Part shown: positions 20,325 through 31,601 of the stretch, in pieces | Position numbering within the stretch: position 1 is the first letter of the stretch | How the letters are laid out: the number at the start of each line of letters is the position of its first letter | DNA from: Heterohyrax brucei | Taxonomy: Eukaryota > Chordata > Mammalia > Hyracoidea > Procaviidae | DNA length: 64,000 nt | Reading direction: 5' to 3' | NCBI GenBank assembly: GCA_028571685.1 | Contig: CM053142.1 | Span: forward strand, 128,146,796-128,210,795 | Notes under the pieces: generated by a model | The model's database searches: none | What the model was told of the DNA's origin: nothing | What the model saw: only the letters and a program-made list of their open reading frames with translations | Translations under genes and position numbers: made by a program

Positions 20325-21235
20325 GGAAGTGAAACAAGACTCATACTCACACAGTACACAAAAATTACCCAAAATAGATGAAAGACCTAAATACAAAAAC
20401 TAAAGCTATAAAGATCAAAGAGGAAAAAATAGGTAGTGTGGCAGAGTCCTAACGCATGGCACAAAGAAACTACCAGAGACAAGTACATACAGCAGAAGAT
20501 GAATTAGATAAACACGGCCTTCTAAAAATTAAAGATTTGTGCTCAACAAAAGACTTCTTCAAAACAGAAAAAGAGATCTTATAGACTGCGAAAAAAAATT
20601 GATTACAACATACCTGATAATGTTCTAATCTCTAAAATTTACAGAAAACGTTAAACAACCCAATCAGAAATGGACAAAGGTTACGAACAGGTACTTCATT
20701 AAAGAAGACATTCAGGCAGTTAACAAACATACAAAGAAATGCTCATGATCATTAACGATTAGAGAGATGCACATCAAATCCGCAGTGAACTATGTCTCAA
20801 CCTCAGCATCACTGGCATAAATTAAAAAAACATAAAATAACAAATGCTGATGTGGTTGTGAGGAGACTGGAACTCTTATACACTGCTAGGGGAAATGTAA
20901 AATGGTACAACCACTATGGAAAACAGTACGGCACTTCCTCAAATAGTTAGAAATAGAAGCACCATATAATACAGCAGTTCTACTCCTAGATATATACCCT
21001 AAAGAAATAAGAATTGTGACATAAATACACATGTGCCCAAGCAGGTTCATTGCATCATTACTCACAACAACAAAAAGATGGAAGCAACCTAAGTGCCTAT
21101 CAATAGATGAATGGATAAACAAACTGTGGTGCATATACACAGTGGGATACTGCATAATGCCAGAGAATGATGATGAATCTGCAAAACATGTCATGACATG
21201 GCTGAATTTGGAGAACCTTATGCTTAAGTGAAATA
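20325..21235 (+). pseudogene. L1 ORF2 C-terminal remnant
   Basis: The last ~300 codons of L1 ORF2, much decayed. Readable blocks: AGATGAAAGACCTAAATAC (DLKTK-like), AAACAACCCAATCAGAAATG, AATGGTACAACCACTATGGA, CTCCTAGATATATACCCTAA (Y-P-) and GATGAATGGATAAACAAACT. It ends near GCTTAAGTGAAATAAATCA. The 179-residue open frame on the other strand (21425-20886) is its shadow. Confidence 0.88.
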
Positions 21236-21499
21236 AATCAATCGCAAAAGGACAAATACTGCATGAGTCTACTATCAAAAGTAATAACAAAAGTTTTATA
21301 CACACACGCACATGCACAGAATTCTTCACTCTTACCAAGGATGGACGATGGAATAAGGAAGGAGGAAAAATTGCCAAATAGATGGAAGACACATGGTAAT
21401 ATCGGTGATGGGAAAAGCAATACACAAGATGGAATTAGTCAGCACAGTGTGACAAAGGCATGAGAGGGCCTTGAGAGGAATGCAAGAATGAAGGACCAC

Positions 21500-21662
21500 T
21501 ACAGCGGTGGAGTGCTAAAGTGCTATAGCTGTTAACCAAAAGGTTAGCAGTTCAAACCCATCAGGTGCTCCTTGGAAATTATGTAGGGCAGTTCTACTCT
21601 GTCCTATAGCATCACTGTGAGTCAGAATCCACTCAAAGGCAAAGGATTTCGTTTGGATTTTT
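21500..21662 (+). repeat. AfroSINE nested in L1 3' UTR
   Basis: Full-length plus copy (GTGCTATAGCTGTTAACCAA to CTCAAAGGCAAAGGATTTCG). Confidence 0.94.
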
Positions 21663-22672
21663 TATGGTAACAAACTTGCAACAATAGTATTAACAAACAA
21701 TAACTTATGAATGGATACATAGGTAGGTAGATATGCCGAGAGGTCTGGGAAGGTTTGAGGGAGCACACCCTCTAGCAGATATAGGTTTGGTAGTGGGTAT
21801 TTCTACATACAAGACCGTGCATCATGTATTAATACAGATAATACAGCACAAAAGCAACACAGTCAGGGAAATGTCTTAGACAGAACCAGGTGCCTCACAG
21901 GATGGAGCTTCTAGGTTCAAAGGCAAAGAACTGCAGACTTGAGCAAGCTCTTCTTCAACTAACACACCACCACATAAAGATAGTGTTCTGAATCCTACTT
22001 TGAGTAGAGTCTGGGATCATAACAGCTTTTGAACAAACATCTAAGATACAACCACTCAGAAGCAAAAGACAGTGAAGAAAAGCAAAGATTTGGAGAGCAA
22101 TTAGTGCAAATAGCTAATGGACCATATTGGACCACAGCCTACACAAGCCCAAGACTGGAAGAAATAGGTGGTACCCAGCCACTACTACTGACCACTTTGA
22201 CTGGGATCACAACAGAAGATCCCACACAGAGCAGAGGGAAAATGCAGAACAAGAAATCAAAATCACAGAGGAGACCAGACTTAGTGATCTCACAGAGACT
22301 GAAAGAACCCCTGAGACTATGAACCCAAGACATCCTTCTGACCTAGAAAGGAAGCCCTTCCCAGAGGCCACATTCTAGCCAAACAATAGACAGGCCCATA
22401 AAGTAAACAGTAATGTCAGACAGGAATGTGTTCCTTAGAAGGACCGGTTGTAGGGGACCAAAGAGCCCTATTTGCCAACAAGATGAGAAGGCAAGGGGGT
22501 AGGCAATCAGGATGAAAAGTAATAGGGAACCCACTGCAGAAATGGGGAGAGTGCTGACGTTGTGGGGAACGAAATCAAGGCCATGAGCCACCTTACATAC
22601 AGACTATTGGATGGAAGTCCGATTGGCTCTGTAAACTTTCAGCTAATGCACAGTAAAAAGAAGAAAAATTGC
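21663..22672 (+). mobile_element. L1 3' UTR
   Basis: Continues the L1 to its end. Open frames at 22029-22378 are not recognised as coding. The terminal block GGCTCTGTAAACTTTCAGCT matches the other L1 3' ends in the window. A 25-base (TA)n/(GTATA)n tract follows at 22683-22707. Confidence 0.75.
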
Positions 22673-22707
22673 TATTTGTAAGTATATATGTATATATATA
22701 TATGTAA

Positions 22708-25190
22708 GTGACTTTGTAGTCAAGTCTATCATGAAGAAGGCAGACAGATGCAATCAAGAGACACAGAACGAAACAGCTTTCCTAGCCTCTTGCCAAACTG
22801 ACCAGCTCTCCAGGGCAACTGTAAGTCAAGGGTATGACCTGCTACACTCCTTTGGTGGCACTAATTGGGTCTGGCTAGAGTTCAGGAAGAGGACCAGGTA
22901 TTTGCCCTCAGGCTGTCTCCTCTCAGCTGGCGGATGGCCTCCCTGACCCTATCCTTTTTCAGCCTTGAAAGCCTGAAGAGCCGAAATTCCTCTTGGCTTC
23001 CTCTCTGACCTCTGGTTTGTCCCTCCATGGCGTGAAAGACTTACTCAGACTTCCAAAGCTCTTGGCCTTGCTTCTTGCTGGCTGTGTCTGCTTTGTCTCA
23101 GATCTTCATCTTTGTATGTCTAGCTCTGGCCTGGTAATCTGACTCCAACTCCTGATTTCTCCCTGAGTCTGGCAGTTTTGGTTTGTGTGTGTTTGACCTT
23201 GAATGGTAGCCAGATCCAGTTAACCTCACCACAGGAGTTCAGCAGACAAGACTCTTGACTTACAGTTGAACTAATTTGCAGAGAGGCTCGTGTCAGCCTG
23301 AAGGGAAGATGCGTGAGAGGTGTAGAGTGCTCTCACCTTAAGGTCTTGTGGGTTCTTCTCACCTTTGCGTTACGGCGGGAGGGCACTTGTTCATAGTCTC
23401 AGATTTTTTATTCTTTCTTGACGTGGCTGCCATGAGAAAACACATCTGTGAAGTGTTTGCCAGCACGTGAGAGTAACAGGACCCTTGAAGCCATTTCGAA
23501 TGTCGTGCCAGTGCTGACACATACCATCTTTTTAAAGATTGTTGCTTGAGAGATCTTAATACTTAAAAAATAAAAAATAAATGCAATACTTTTAGCCACT
23601 TACAAGTTAAATTCTTTTTTCACTAAGCAAAGTTGAACTTTTTAAACTTTTCTTTACCACACAAGTTTCTTTTGGGTAGTGAGCAAATAAATTAGCATGT
23701 GGGTCCTAAAGGCTGTTAAAATCGTTTTGCCATAGATCTGCCCACTGTTTATAATTTTTAGATAAAGCTAAAAGAAAGCCTTTCTTTGAAGGTTTATGAG
23801 GATTTTTCCATGCAGCAGAAGTCAAACAGCAGATCAAAGACATCTAACAAAAGCGCTCCAAACCTAGGGTAGGGTGAGCTGAAGGCTGATGAAAAGAAAC
23901 TAACCTCTCTTGATAATTTAGGAGATATGTCTTGTTATTCAAAAATAAAACAAAACTAAAACACCATAGGCTGAGTGTATCAAACTGACATTTCTGAGCA
24001 ATGTTGTTAAAAGTATTAGTCTTTGATATTGTACTCACATTATTAAAGATCATTTAAAAGAGGTTAATCTGTTTTACTAAGTGCCGAATATAAGCAAAAT
24101 CAGGTGAACTTCCTACCCCTCTCTTCCTAACAGTTGCTCTTCTCTGAGCTTCTTTCAGTCTTTCTCTGAGGCTAGATTTTCCAAGCTCACAAGAAATTAG
24201 TATATGGCTTTGAAAAGTCTTAAGCCATATAATGCATTTTGCAGGTTATGTATACTAATTAACTAATGTTTTAGCTGTTGCTACAGTACCAATTTAAAGG
24301 ATGGATCTGACTCGAGGGCACTTGGCTTGGCTGACCTTTTACTTTAACAGAGAAAAATAAAACAGAAGAAATAAAATGAACACTGTATTTTTATGCAAAT
24401 AGCGCACATCTTCTACATTTTTTTCTACAACTCTACACTCACCCGTTTGCACAAGTATGCCATGCTAATTTTTCTATAGCAACATGTAAAAAAAAAAAAA
24501 AGACAGAGCTATGCTTATGAAAATATCTGGCTGGGGAAAGGCACGGTTGGCAAACAGCACAGAAGGTGTGCATTGTTTGTGTAAAAACTCAGTATGTTTG
24601 CTTAAAAGACACGAATCTGCTTCTAATCATCCACTAGTATTTAATATATATAGTAACTACTCTATTAAACTTAATTCCCTCTATTTAATGACAGTTATTC
24701 TATATTTAATGACATTTATTTGAAATACATACCCACGGATTATTAACAACATTTTAACAAGATTTTTAAACCAGAGAATGTGAGTATGAATCCATCAAAT
24801 GTCACTAAATCAATTATCGTTTAATACAGAATGCCTGAATTGTTAAATGGAAGCACACCCAAGTGAGAATGCTTTGAAAAAATTTCAATGAAAAATAATT
24901 TGCCACAGAGGAAAATCCATCTGTGAACTGCTAGTACTATTTTAGCATAAAACTAAGGATATATAACTTTAAAATATATTTGTTTTGCATGAAAATATGC
25001 ATTTAGAGAAGCACATTAAAATTTCTTGATTGGGAGTTGATTTTAACCAGAATACCGTTTTCAGAGTGTAAGTCAAATGGTTTTAATTTTTCTGTTGCCA
25101 ATTAAATATGTGCTAAAAATATTACATACTATTTTATTCCAGGGATTCACAACCAGTTTTTACAAAACATTCCTTTATACTGAATGTAAG
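22708..25190. other. Low-copy sequence, no gene seen
   Basis: Mostly AT-rich single-copy-looking DNA without repeats I recognise, except short A-runs (24488-24501). No open frame above about 75 codons has a recognisable motif. Confidence 0.5.
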
Positions 25191-25199
25191 AAAAGCCTT

Positions 25200-25550
25200 T
25201 TCAAGTTATAGCACCCACCAAGTCACCGCGCCTTACATAAAACAAAGTCCTTAATTCAAATAGTTCTTTTTCTGCCTCTGGCACAGTTTGCTTCCCGTCA
25301 GATGGGCTCTGGCCGCTGTACCCTTCTGATGAGCGCGGGCGGCCCAGACCATTCTTGCACGGACTTTCTTCTCCACGTAATCTCTTCCACATCACTAGGG
25401 TATTTACCGGCATCAGAAGTGTAGACTGGCAAGTTGGTGTGACGTAAGAATCCCAACCTATAAAGCACATCAGTAGACACTTTGTAGCATGTGCCATTTA
25501 TTACGGTTTCCATTAAAAGTATTATGTTTCCATACTTTACAACCATAAAA
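25200..25550. other. CpG-containing non-repeat block
   Basis: This stretch contrasts with its AT-rich neighbours: it retains CpGs in GAGCGCGGGCGGCC (25334-25347), CACGGACTT, CCACGTAATC and GTGTGACGTAAGA (25437-25449, a CRE-like TGACGTAA). Two overlapping minus-strand open frames (25497-25201, 25546-25298) have no recognisable domain. It could be a conserved regulatory element, an exon of an unknown transcript, or chance. Confidence 0.35.
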
Positions 25551-26640
25551 GAGTAAATAATTTCAAAGGATTGCTTGATAGGAGACTTCTGTTTTAAATG
25601 GAACTTGGAAATATCTGGGAAATCACTGGAATAGATGTACTTAATAGACCCAGTGCTGTGAAGTTCTTTTTAACTGTTTTCTTAAGCACTTAAAAAGATA
25701 TACCATTTCCTCCAACATTTTTTGAAATAGGTTTTGGTTTGGGGGTTTTCTCTGTAACATTTGACTTATAAATACTTCTTACAATGCTTCCATTGTTCTG
25801 TTTCTCTGTCTCTCTTGTTTCTAGGGCTGAAGCTAACTTCTTAACGCCAACAGGTTCTGGCCCACTTCACTGTTCTAACCTACAGGATAAGTTAGAATTT
25901 AAAACCAGAAAGTAGCATTACACACCACCGAAGAAAGCCTGCTGCACACTCGATATGGTGGAAAATGTACAGTTAATACCCCTATTGACATATTTCTTTT
26001 CTGAGATGAAACAACTTCTTTCCATGGGGCTCAGCAAACACCTGATGAGTCTGAGCGGTGTGGAGAGCCAGCGCAGCACTTGTTGCATAGAAATGGTTAC
26101 GTTACGTCACTTTTGGAATAAAGTAGTTCTTAAAAATATCACTGATATCATACATTTCAAGAAAAGCTAAGTCATTTGTCAAATGTCAGTGACTTAGAAT
26201 CTAGCTACAATCATTCAGATTGGCTGTCTTTATGATCCTCATTCTTCAGGAACTTATATGAATTTCTGCGTGATGTAGCCTGTAAAAGCACGACCTCAGA
26301 GCACACTCTTCTCTGTTTCAGGATCGTTCTTTAAAGGACGAAGCTAGATATTTCTGGGCACCGGCCAAAGGCCACCGGCAACATTAACAGCCCTCAGAGA
26401 GGAGCTGATGAGCAGGCAGTACCCACACTGCAACTCATTGGTTGGGTTATGTAACTGTACAAACTAGAGGTCCCCAAACGGTGGACATTAACTTTTGTAC
26501 TGGACTGAAAACAATTGAAATTCTCAGTAACAAGGCTTGGAACTAAAAAGAAGACTTTGCGTAACATTGTCAGGTGGGTTACCGGTTACCTGGTATTAGT
26601 GAAGAGGTGACTACTAATTGATCATTGCAACTACCACACT
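25551..26640. other. No gene seen
   Basis: Low-copy sequence. Around 26462-26540 a 'GGTCCCCAAAC' opening hints at an old DNA-transposon relic but is too short to name. Confidence 0.4.
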
Positions 26641-26649
26641 GGCGTGCCT

Positions 26650-26840
26650 GGCTCTCTGCTGAATTCTTGATCCACATTGTATCTGTTAATTCATACAACC
26701 CTTCTCCTTGCATCTTCATTTTACAAATGGGGAAACTGAGGCCCAGACAAGATGAATAACTTGACCATGACCACAAATTAGCAATGTAATTGAGATTTTA
26801 ACCTAAGTCTTTCTAAGTTTGAAGCTTATGTCCTTAACCG
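26650..26840 (-). repeat. MIR SINE fossil
   Basis: Antisense MIR core wording: TTTTACAAATGGGGAAACTG, then AGGCCCAGACAAGATGAATAACTTG in two parts, and a 'TATCTGTTAATTCATACAAC' 3' segment. Confidence 0.85.
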
Positions 26841-26944
26841 AAATGTCCAGTATCACTTCTGCTTCAGATTTAGGGAATGCTGGAGGGCAGAACCCAGAGC
26901 TAAAACTAAGGAGAAGCTCCATTAATACAAAGACTGCATGCAGA

Positions 26945-27066
26945 TGGATGGAAGGAGAGAGGAAAGGAAAAGTGAGGGAATGAGGGAGGGAGGGAGGGAA
27001 GAAGGGGGAGACGGAAGGAGGAAGGGAGAGAGGGAGGGAGGGAGGCAGGGAAGTCAGGAAGGAAGC
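26945..27066. repeat. Purine-rich (GGGA/GGAA) tract, about 120 bp
   Basis: Nearly all purine on the plus strand, with GGGAGGGAGGGAGGGAAGAA runs. A degenerate simple repeat able in principle to form intramolecular triplex DNA. The open frames across it on both strands are repeat artefacts. Confidence 0.92.
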
Positions 27067-27231
27067 TACCCAATGGCTGTTCACAGGGCAAAGCAGATCT
27101 ATCAGACAGAGGAGAGAAACTAAGAGGTACAGGGGCAGCCTCTTGGACCTGGGATAATATTTAATCTCTAAACTCTATCAAGTGGGAGATGAGTAAAAGC
27201 TATTCTCTCCCACTCTATCACTGATTGGAGG

Positions 27232-27770
27232 ACACTGGTGTTTCAGTGGTAGAATTCTTGACTTCTGCGCGGGAGACCTAGAGTCAATCCCTTTGCCTTC
27301 TGTGTGCATCCACCACCCATCTGTCAGGGGAGGCTTCATGTTGTAAGGTGCTGAACCCTGAGCCCTGGTGCCACAATGGTTAGATGTTTGGCTGCTAATC
27401 TAAAGGTTGATCGTTTGAACCTACCCAGAGGTTCTTTGGAAGAAAGAACTGCAATCTTCTATAAAGATTACACCCCAAAAAGCCCAGTAGGACAGTTCCA
27501 CTCTGTCATATGAGGTCACTGTGAGTTGGAACTGACTCAGTGGTACCCAACAGCATAATGCTTAACAGGTCTTCACGGAGCTTCCAAACTAAAACAGAGC
27601 AAGAAGAAAATCCTAGTGATGTTCTTGTGAAATTAGCCAATGAATGAGTCTCAACAATCTATCCGCAACAAACCATGAAGATGGTGCAGGACCAGTCCAC
27701 GTTCCTCTCTGCTGTGCAAGGGCTCTCTATTAGCTGGGGCAACACCGTCGCAGCTAGCAACAACCGCCGA
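27232..27770 (+). repeat. tRNA-Gly-headed SINE with RTE-like tail, split by AfroSINE
   Basis: The head (27232-27300) resembles tRNA-Gly: CACTGGTGTTTCAGTGGTAG, AATTCTTG, then a CGCGGGAGACC arm. The body resumes after the AfroSINE at 27567. The 3' part (ATGGTGCAGGACCAG near 27680 and GCAGCTAGCAACAACC at the end) resembles the RTE tails in this window. The same SINE occurs at 51752-52052. Confidence 0.82.
27359..27552 (+). repeat. AfroSINE nested inside the tRNA-Gly SINE
   Basis: Full-length plus copy with the longer middle (CTATAAAGATTACA). TAAGGTGCTGAAC before and CATAATGCTTAAC after it look like a diverged 13-base target duplication within the older SINE. Confidence 0.92.
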
Positions 27771-28149
27771 CGGAGGCAGAAGCATCCGGGTGGTAGAAAG
27801 GTAGTGGATTAGTCTAGTGGGCAGCAACCACGGAGGAATGGAGGCGGGGAATGGCACACAGGCGTGTGTTAAAGTGATTGAGGCCTTGCCCTCCCCTACA
27901 GTTTCAATGGAAACACTCCTACACATTGTGACTATACAATCTCACTCAAGAAGGAAAGTTTTCAGAGAAATGGGAAAAGAAAGTCGGAGGAGAGGCATCC
28001 AGGACCATTAATCACCTTGCCTGCTGAGGCGGTGCAGTTCAGAAACCAAAGGGAAAAACAGGGCTTGCTTCCATAAAGCACTCAATCTCCTGAAAGAAAC
28101 AGCATAAATAGAGTCATATTTGCCAATGAAGGTTTCTAAATGTTTAAAC

Positions 28150-28300
28150 TAGCCAGTAACACCACACAGATGGAGAGACTAATGCTCGCGGAAGTTAATG
28201 ATTTGTACCGTAGTCACTCAGTGAGTCGGAGATAGAGCAGATGTAAACCCCCAATCTCTTGACTCCCAGTTCTGCACATAAACCATCAAAAATACAAACC
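28150..28300 (-). repeat. MIR SINE fossil
   Basis: Antisense MIR: AGATGGAGAGACTAATGC, then ACTCAGTGAGTCGGAGATAG and a CTTGACTCCCAGTTCTGC-type 5' end. Confidence 0.6.
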
Positions 28301-28440
28301 TTCTAGCTCTGAAATCTGCCCAGCTCTTCGTCTACTGTGTGGTCCCTGTCAACCTTTCCCATTGCACTACACAGAAGGGATTTCTTTTCCCTTGCACAGT
28401 TTGTAAGGCTCGGTTAGCTACATGACTGGGTCTCTCTTTT

Positions 28441-28800
28441 ATCCTTTCATTCATTCACCAAATATTTATTGAGCGCTTACTATGTGTCAAGCACTGTTCC
28501 AAATGTTGGGGATACAGTGGTAAACAAAGTCCTTGTTCTCGTGGGGTGCAGATTTCAGGAAGGGCAGCGGGTGATAAACAAACCGACAAGAAAACAGCAG
28601 AGAGTTAAAAAGCTGTGAAGAAAAGAAGGCAGAGTCTCAGACCGAAAGTGAGCTCCCCTAACACCCCTAAGGCTGAGTAGTCAAGGAAGCCCTCTTAGAA
28701 AGTGAAATTCGGGGAGTGAGATTTGAATACCAATGAAGAGCTAACCACCGGAAGATTGGAGGGAAGAAGAGTTTTCAGTTTAAGTAGCCCTAAGGACATA
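28441..28800 (-). repeat. L2 LINE 3' end
   Basis: Starts CATTCATTCACCAAATATTT then ATTGAGCGCTTACTATGTG, followed by 'AAGCACTGTTCCAAATG', GGGGATACAGTGGTAAACAA and later AGGAAGCCCTCTTAGAAAGTG. This is the L2 3' end read on the minus strand. Confidence 0.88.
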
Positions 28801-28835
28801 CCTAGTTATGGTCTGTTTAATTTCTATTTTTCTTC

Positions 28836-29115
28836 TTGTTGTTAGTTGCAGTAGAGTGGGTTCCAACTCATGGCGATTCCGTGCTTAACAGAACAGAATG
28901 TTGTCTCCAGCGGCGCCATCCTCGTGGTCCCTGATGTTTGAATCCCTTGTTGCAGCTGTGTGTCAGTAGCTCATTGAGAGCTTTCCTCATTTTCACTAAC
29001 CCTCTGTTTTACCAAACATGGTCCTCTTTTCTAGCCATTTGCCTTTTCTGATGATACGTCAGAAGCAGGCAAGTCAAAGTCTCACCTTTATCATTTCTAA
29101 GGAATGATCTGGTGT
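28836..29115 (-). mobile_element. RTE LINE 3' end
   Basis: Antisense RTE tail: TTGTTGTTAGTTGCAGTAGA, then GGCGCCATCCTCGTGG and TGCAGCTGTGTGTCAGTAGC, corresponding to 45963-46250. Strongly diverged. Confidence 0.72.
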
Positions 29116-29570
29116 CTTCTACCCAAATTAATTGATCAGACTACAAATGAGGTAAAGAGTCATCATAACAGGAATAAGGTGAAATATTTTATTCTAAATA
29201 TTTAAGTTTCATTAGTGAGCTTTGCTACATTGACAAGTATTAATATTCACTTTTATTAATACGACATTCCTTATACATCTCACAACAGATGAAGAAATAA
29301 GTGCTGTTTTGTGTCACAAAGGCATGGAGAGGATTACCGGAGAGTTACAGATGTGACATCCAGGCTAGACTCAGTCACTGACACAGCAGATACTACGAGT
29401 AATGTGGCTAGTGTTAGTATCACTTTCACCCCAACCCCCATTTTATTTCAACAGCCTTCTGCCTGGTCCCCATCCTCCCAGCAACCAAGGTTATCTTGTT
29501 GAAAAGGCAGTCTTATTATGGTTTTTCCTTATACACCTCAATCTAATTTACAGCTGTCTGCGGTTGTGGA

Positions 29571-29692
29571 AGAAACCCTGGTGGCATAGTGCTTAAGTGC
29601 TACATCTGCCAACCAAATGGTCAGCAGTTTGAATCCACCAAATGCTCCTTGGAAACTGTGTCCTGGGAATCAATTTGAAGGCAGTGGATGGT
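29571..29692 (+). repeat. AfroSINE, internally deleted
   Basis: Head GAAACCCTGGTGGCATAGTG to GGAAACTGTGTCCTGGGAA, then directly ATTTGAAGGCAGTGGATGG. Confidence 0.9.
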
Positions 29693-29929
29693 AGTTGTGA
29701 ATATTCTCTACGTATCCCATCTCTCTCTCCTCTTGGACTCATCTCCTCTAGCACAGTCTTTACATATACTGTGGGCAGGGGGTTCTCATGGTTTTGTATC
29801 CTGCCCACCCCCTGGGCCCAGAGAAATGATGACTTATAGTAGACCCTCAATCGTTGAATTCAGTTAATTAGGTGAATTAATTCTAAATTAACAGAAAATC
29901 TGATCTTTGTTTTATAGCCTATTATTTTA

Positions 29930-30092
29930 AAAACAAGAAAATACTGCCATCGAGTTGCTTCCAACTCGTAGTGACCTGATAGGACAGGGTAGACCTGCCT
30001 CATAGAGTTTCCAGGGAGTACTTGTCAAATTCAAACTGCTGACGCTTCAGTTAGCAGTCGTAGCACTTAACCGCTACACCACCAGAGTTTCC
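29930..30092 (-). repeat. AfroSINE
   Basis: Full-length minus copy (ACTGCCATCGAGTTGCTTCC to CACCACCAGAGTTTCC). Confidence 0.95.
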
Positions 30093-30289
30093 AGCCCATT
30101 GTAAAGTGGCCTGTTATTTCTTTTAGTAAATAAATTTTTCTTATTTTTCTTAACTCAGAACATAGTGCTCAAGTCAGTTGATATACTGAGACCACCATAT
30201 TTTCATCTTTAGGGAAAGACAATCAATTCAGAATTTCTTACATGGCCAGATGGGAAAACATTACCACAAAAAGTAATAATAGCATTTCA

Positions 30290-30485
30290 CAGATGCAAAT
30301 GGCCAACATACCCAGCTGCTAGCAAAAAGGTTGGAGGTTTGAGTCCATCCAAAGATACCTCAGAAGAAAGGCCTTGTGATTGACTTTCAAAAGTCAGCCA
30401 TCAAAATTTTATGAAGTACAGTTCTACCATGACACATACAGGGGCACCATGAGTTGGATTTGACTCTAAGGCAACTGTCTGCCTT
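30290..30485 (+). repeat. AfroSINE, long-middle variant
   Basis: Plus copy of the subtype with AGAAGAAAGGCCTTGTGATT and a CAAAAGTCAGCCATCAAAAT middle, ending ATTTGACTCTAAGGCAACTG. Confidence 0.88.
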
Positions 30486-30867
30486 TTTTTAGTTCCTTCA
30501 GGAGTGAAGTAAAAGAACAAAAATGCATCTACCAAAATTTGTTTCAAATTTAATTTTTAAGTGAAATATTTGTTGGTGCAATAGGAAAGATCACTGTGTT
30601 TTCAAAACAGACATTGAAAAGGAGCATCATATAAGACAAAAATACTTATTGTAAACACAAATAATTATCCCTTAGCTAATCCTGAGAGTTCGGGTGGTTT
30701 TCCTTTGTTGGTTTCTTTTGCTTTGGCTTTCATGGAAGAGATTTTCTTAAAATAAGAAATACCTATAGAAAGTTTAATATCAGAATCAATGGTGTTTTGT
30801 TAGTAACTGTAGGTAGTAACCACAGTTAGTTTTTAGATAATTGTCAGTCTGTTGGTTTATCAGAAAA

Positions 30868-31095
30868 AAAAAAAGTTTCTGTGGAGCCTATTCCAACTTA
30901 TCGTGACCCATGTGTTTCAGAATAGGACTGTGCTGTGTAAGATTCTCAATAGCTATGATTTTAAGAGTTTTCAATCACTCATTTTTCAGAAACAAATTAC
31001 TGGGCGTTTCTTCTGAGGTGTCTCTGGATGGATTCCAACCACCATCCTTTCAGCTGAAGTCAAGTGCATAAGTTATTGGCACCACCCAGCAACTC
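30868..31095 (-). repeat. AfroSINE, long-middle variant
   Basis: Minus copy of the same subtype: TATCGTGACCCATGTGTTTC, then a TTTCAGAAACAAATTACTGG middle and TCTTCTGAGGTGTCTCTGGA. Confidence 0.85.
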
Positions 31096-31431
31096 ATCTT
31101 TTGGTTGAGAAGAGTTCATTCTCCCCAGTGCCACCTCTATCAACTGCCAGCCTCTGCACATGCTCAAGAGCATCTCCATTGGAAAGCAATGCGAATTGCT
31201 CCACTGAAGTCCAGGTAAGTCAATCAGTTACAGCATGACATGGGGTTAGCAGCTAAAACTACTGAACAAAAATATTCTGATGACCCTGAAACCCTAAACC
31301 CTTTGAGCTGATAATTCAGCCATATGGTTGCATATGCCTTTGCAGAGGGTAGAGTGACTTCTCTCTAAATGTAATAGAATATGAGTTACTAAATTATTGA
31401 CACAAACTATGAAATCCCTAATATGTTGAGT

Positions 31432-31587
31432 GGAAACCGTGGTAACAGTGTTTAAGTGCTATGGCTGCTAACCAAACGGTCAGCAGTTTGAATCCACCAG
31501 GAGCTTCTTGGAAACTCTGTGGTACAATTCTACTGTGGTCACTTTGAGTTGAAATTGACTTGATGGCAGCAGGTTTGGTTAGGTTTG
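31432..31587 (+). repeat. AfroSINE with perfect 14-bp target duplication
   Basis: Full-length plus copy. CTAATATGTTGAGT at 31418-31431 and 31588-31601 is an exact duplication, which marks it as one of the youngest insertions here. Confidence 0.96.
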
Positions 31588-31601
31588 CTAATATGTTGAG
31601 T

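Larger units (their letters stand above)
15786..22672 (+). mobile_element. L1 LINE, plus strand, with ORF2 largely replaced by RTE
   Basis: Starts at 15786 with GAGCTGGAACCAAGATGGCA, the usual L1 5' end, and ends near 22672 in GTAAACTTTCAGCTAATGCA with an A-rich tail. Parts: 5' UTR 15786-17400; ORF1 about 17400-18330; ORF2 first codons 18760-18944; RTE 18946-20318; ORF2 last part 20325-21235; 3' UTR 21236-22672 with an AfroSINE at 21500. Around 3 kb of ORF2, including reverse transcriptase, is absent. It has many stops. Confidence 0.85.

Noticed and set aside
20886-21425. 179-residue open frame, the longest on the minus strand here
   Set aside because: It is exactly antisense to L1 ORF2 C-terminal sequence and has no domain of its own.
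25201-25546. Two overlapping minus-strand frames as a possible exon
   Set aside because: No recognisable protein and no clear splice sites; kept only as a CpG-bearing block.
26803-27123. Serine/proline-rich and glycine/glutamate-rich frames
   Set aside because: Translations of the purine-rich simple repeat on each strand.
27232-27300. tRNA-Gly gene
   Set aside because: The cloverleaf has mismatches, no terminator-like T-run follows, and the sequence continues into a SINE body seen again at 51752.
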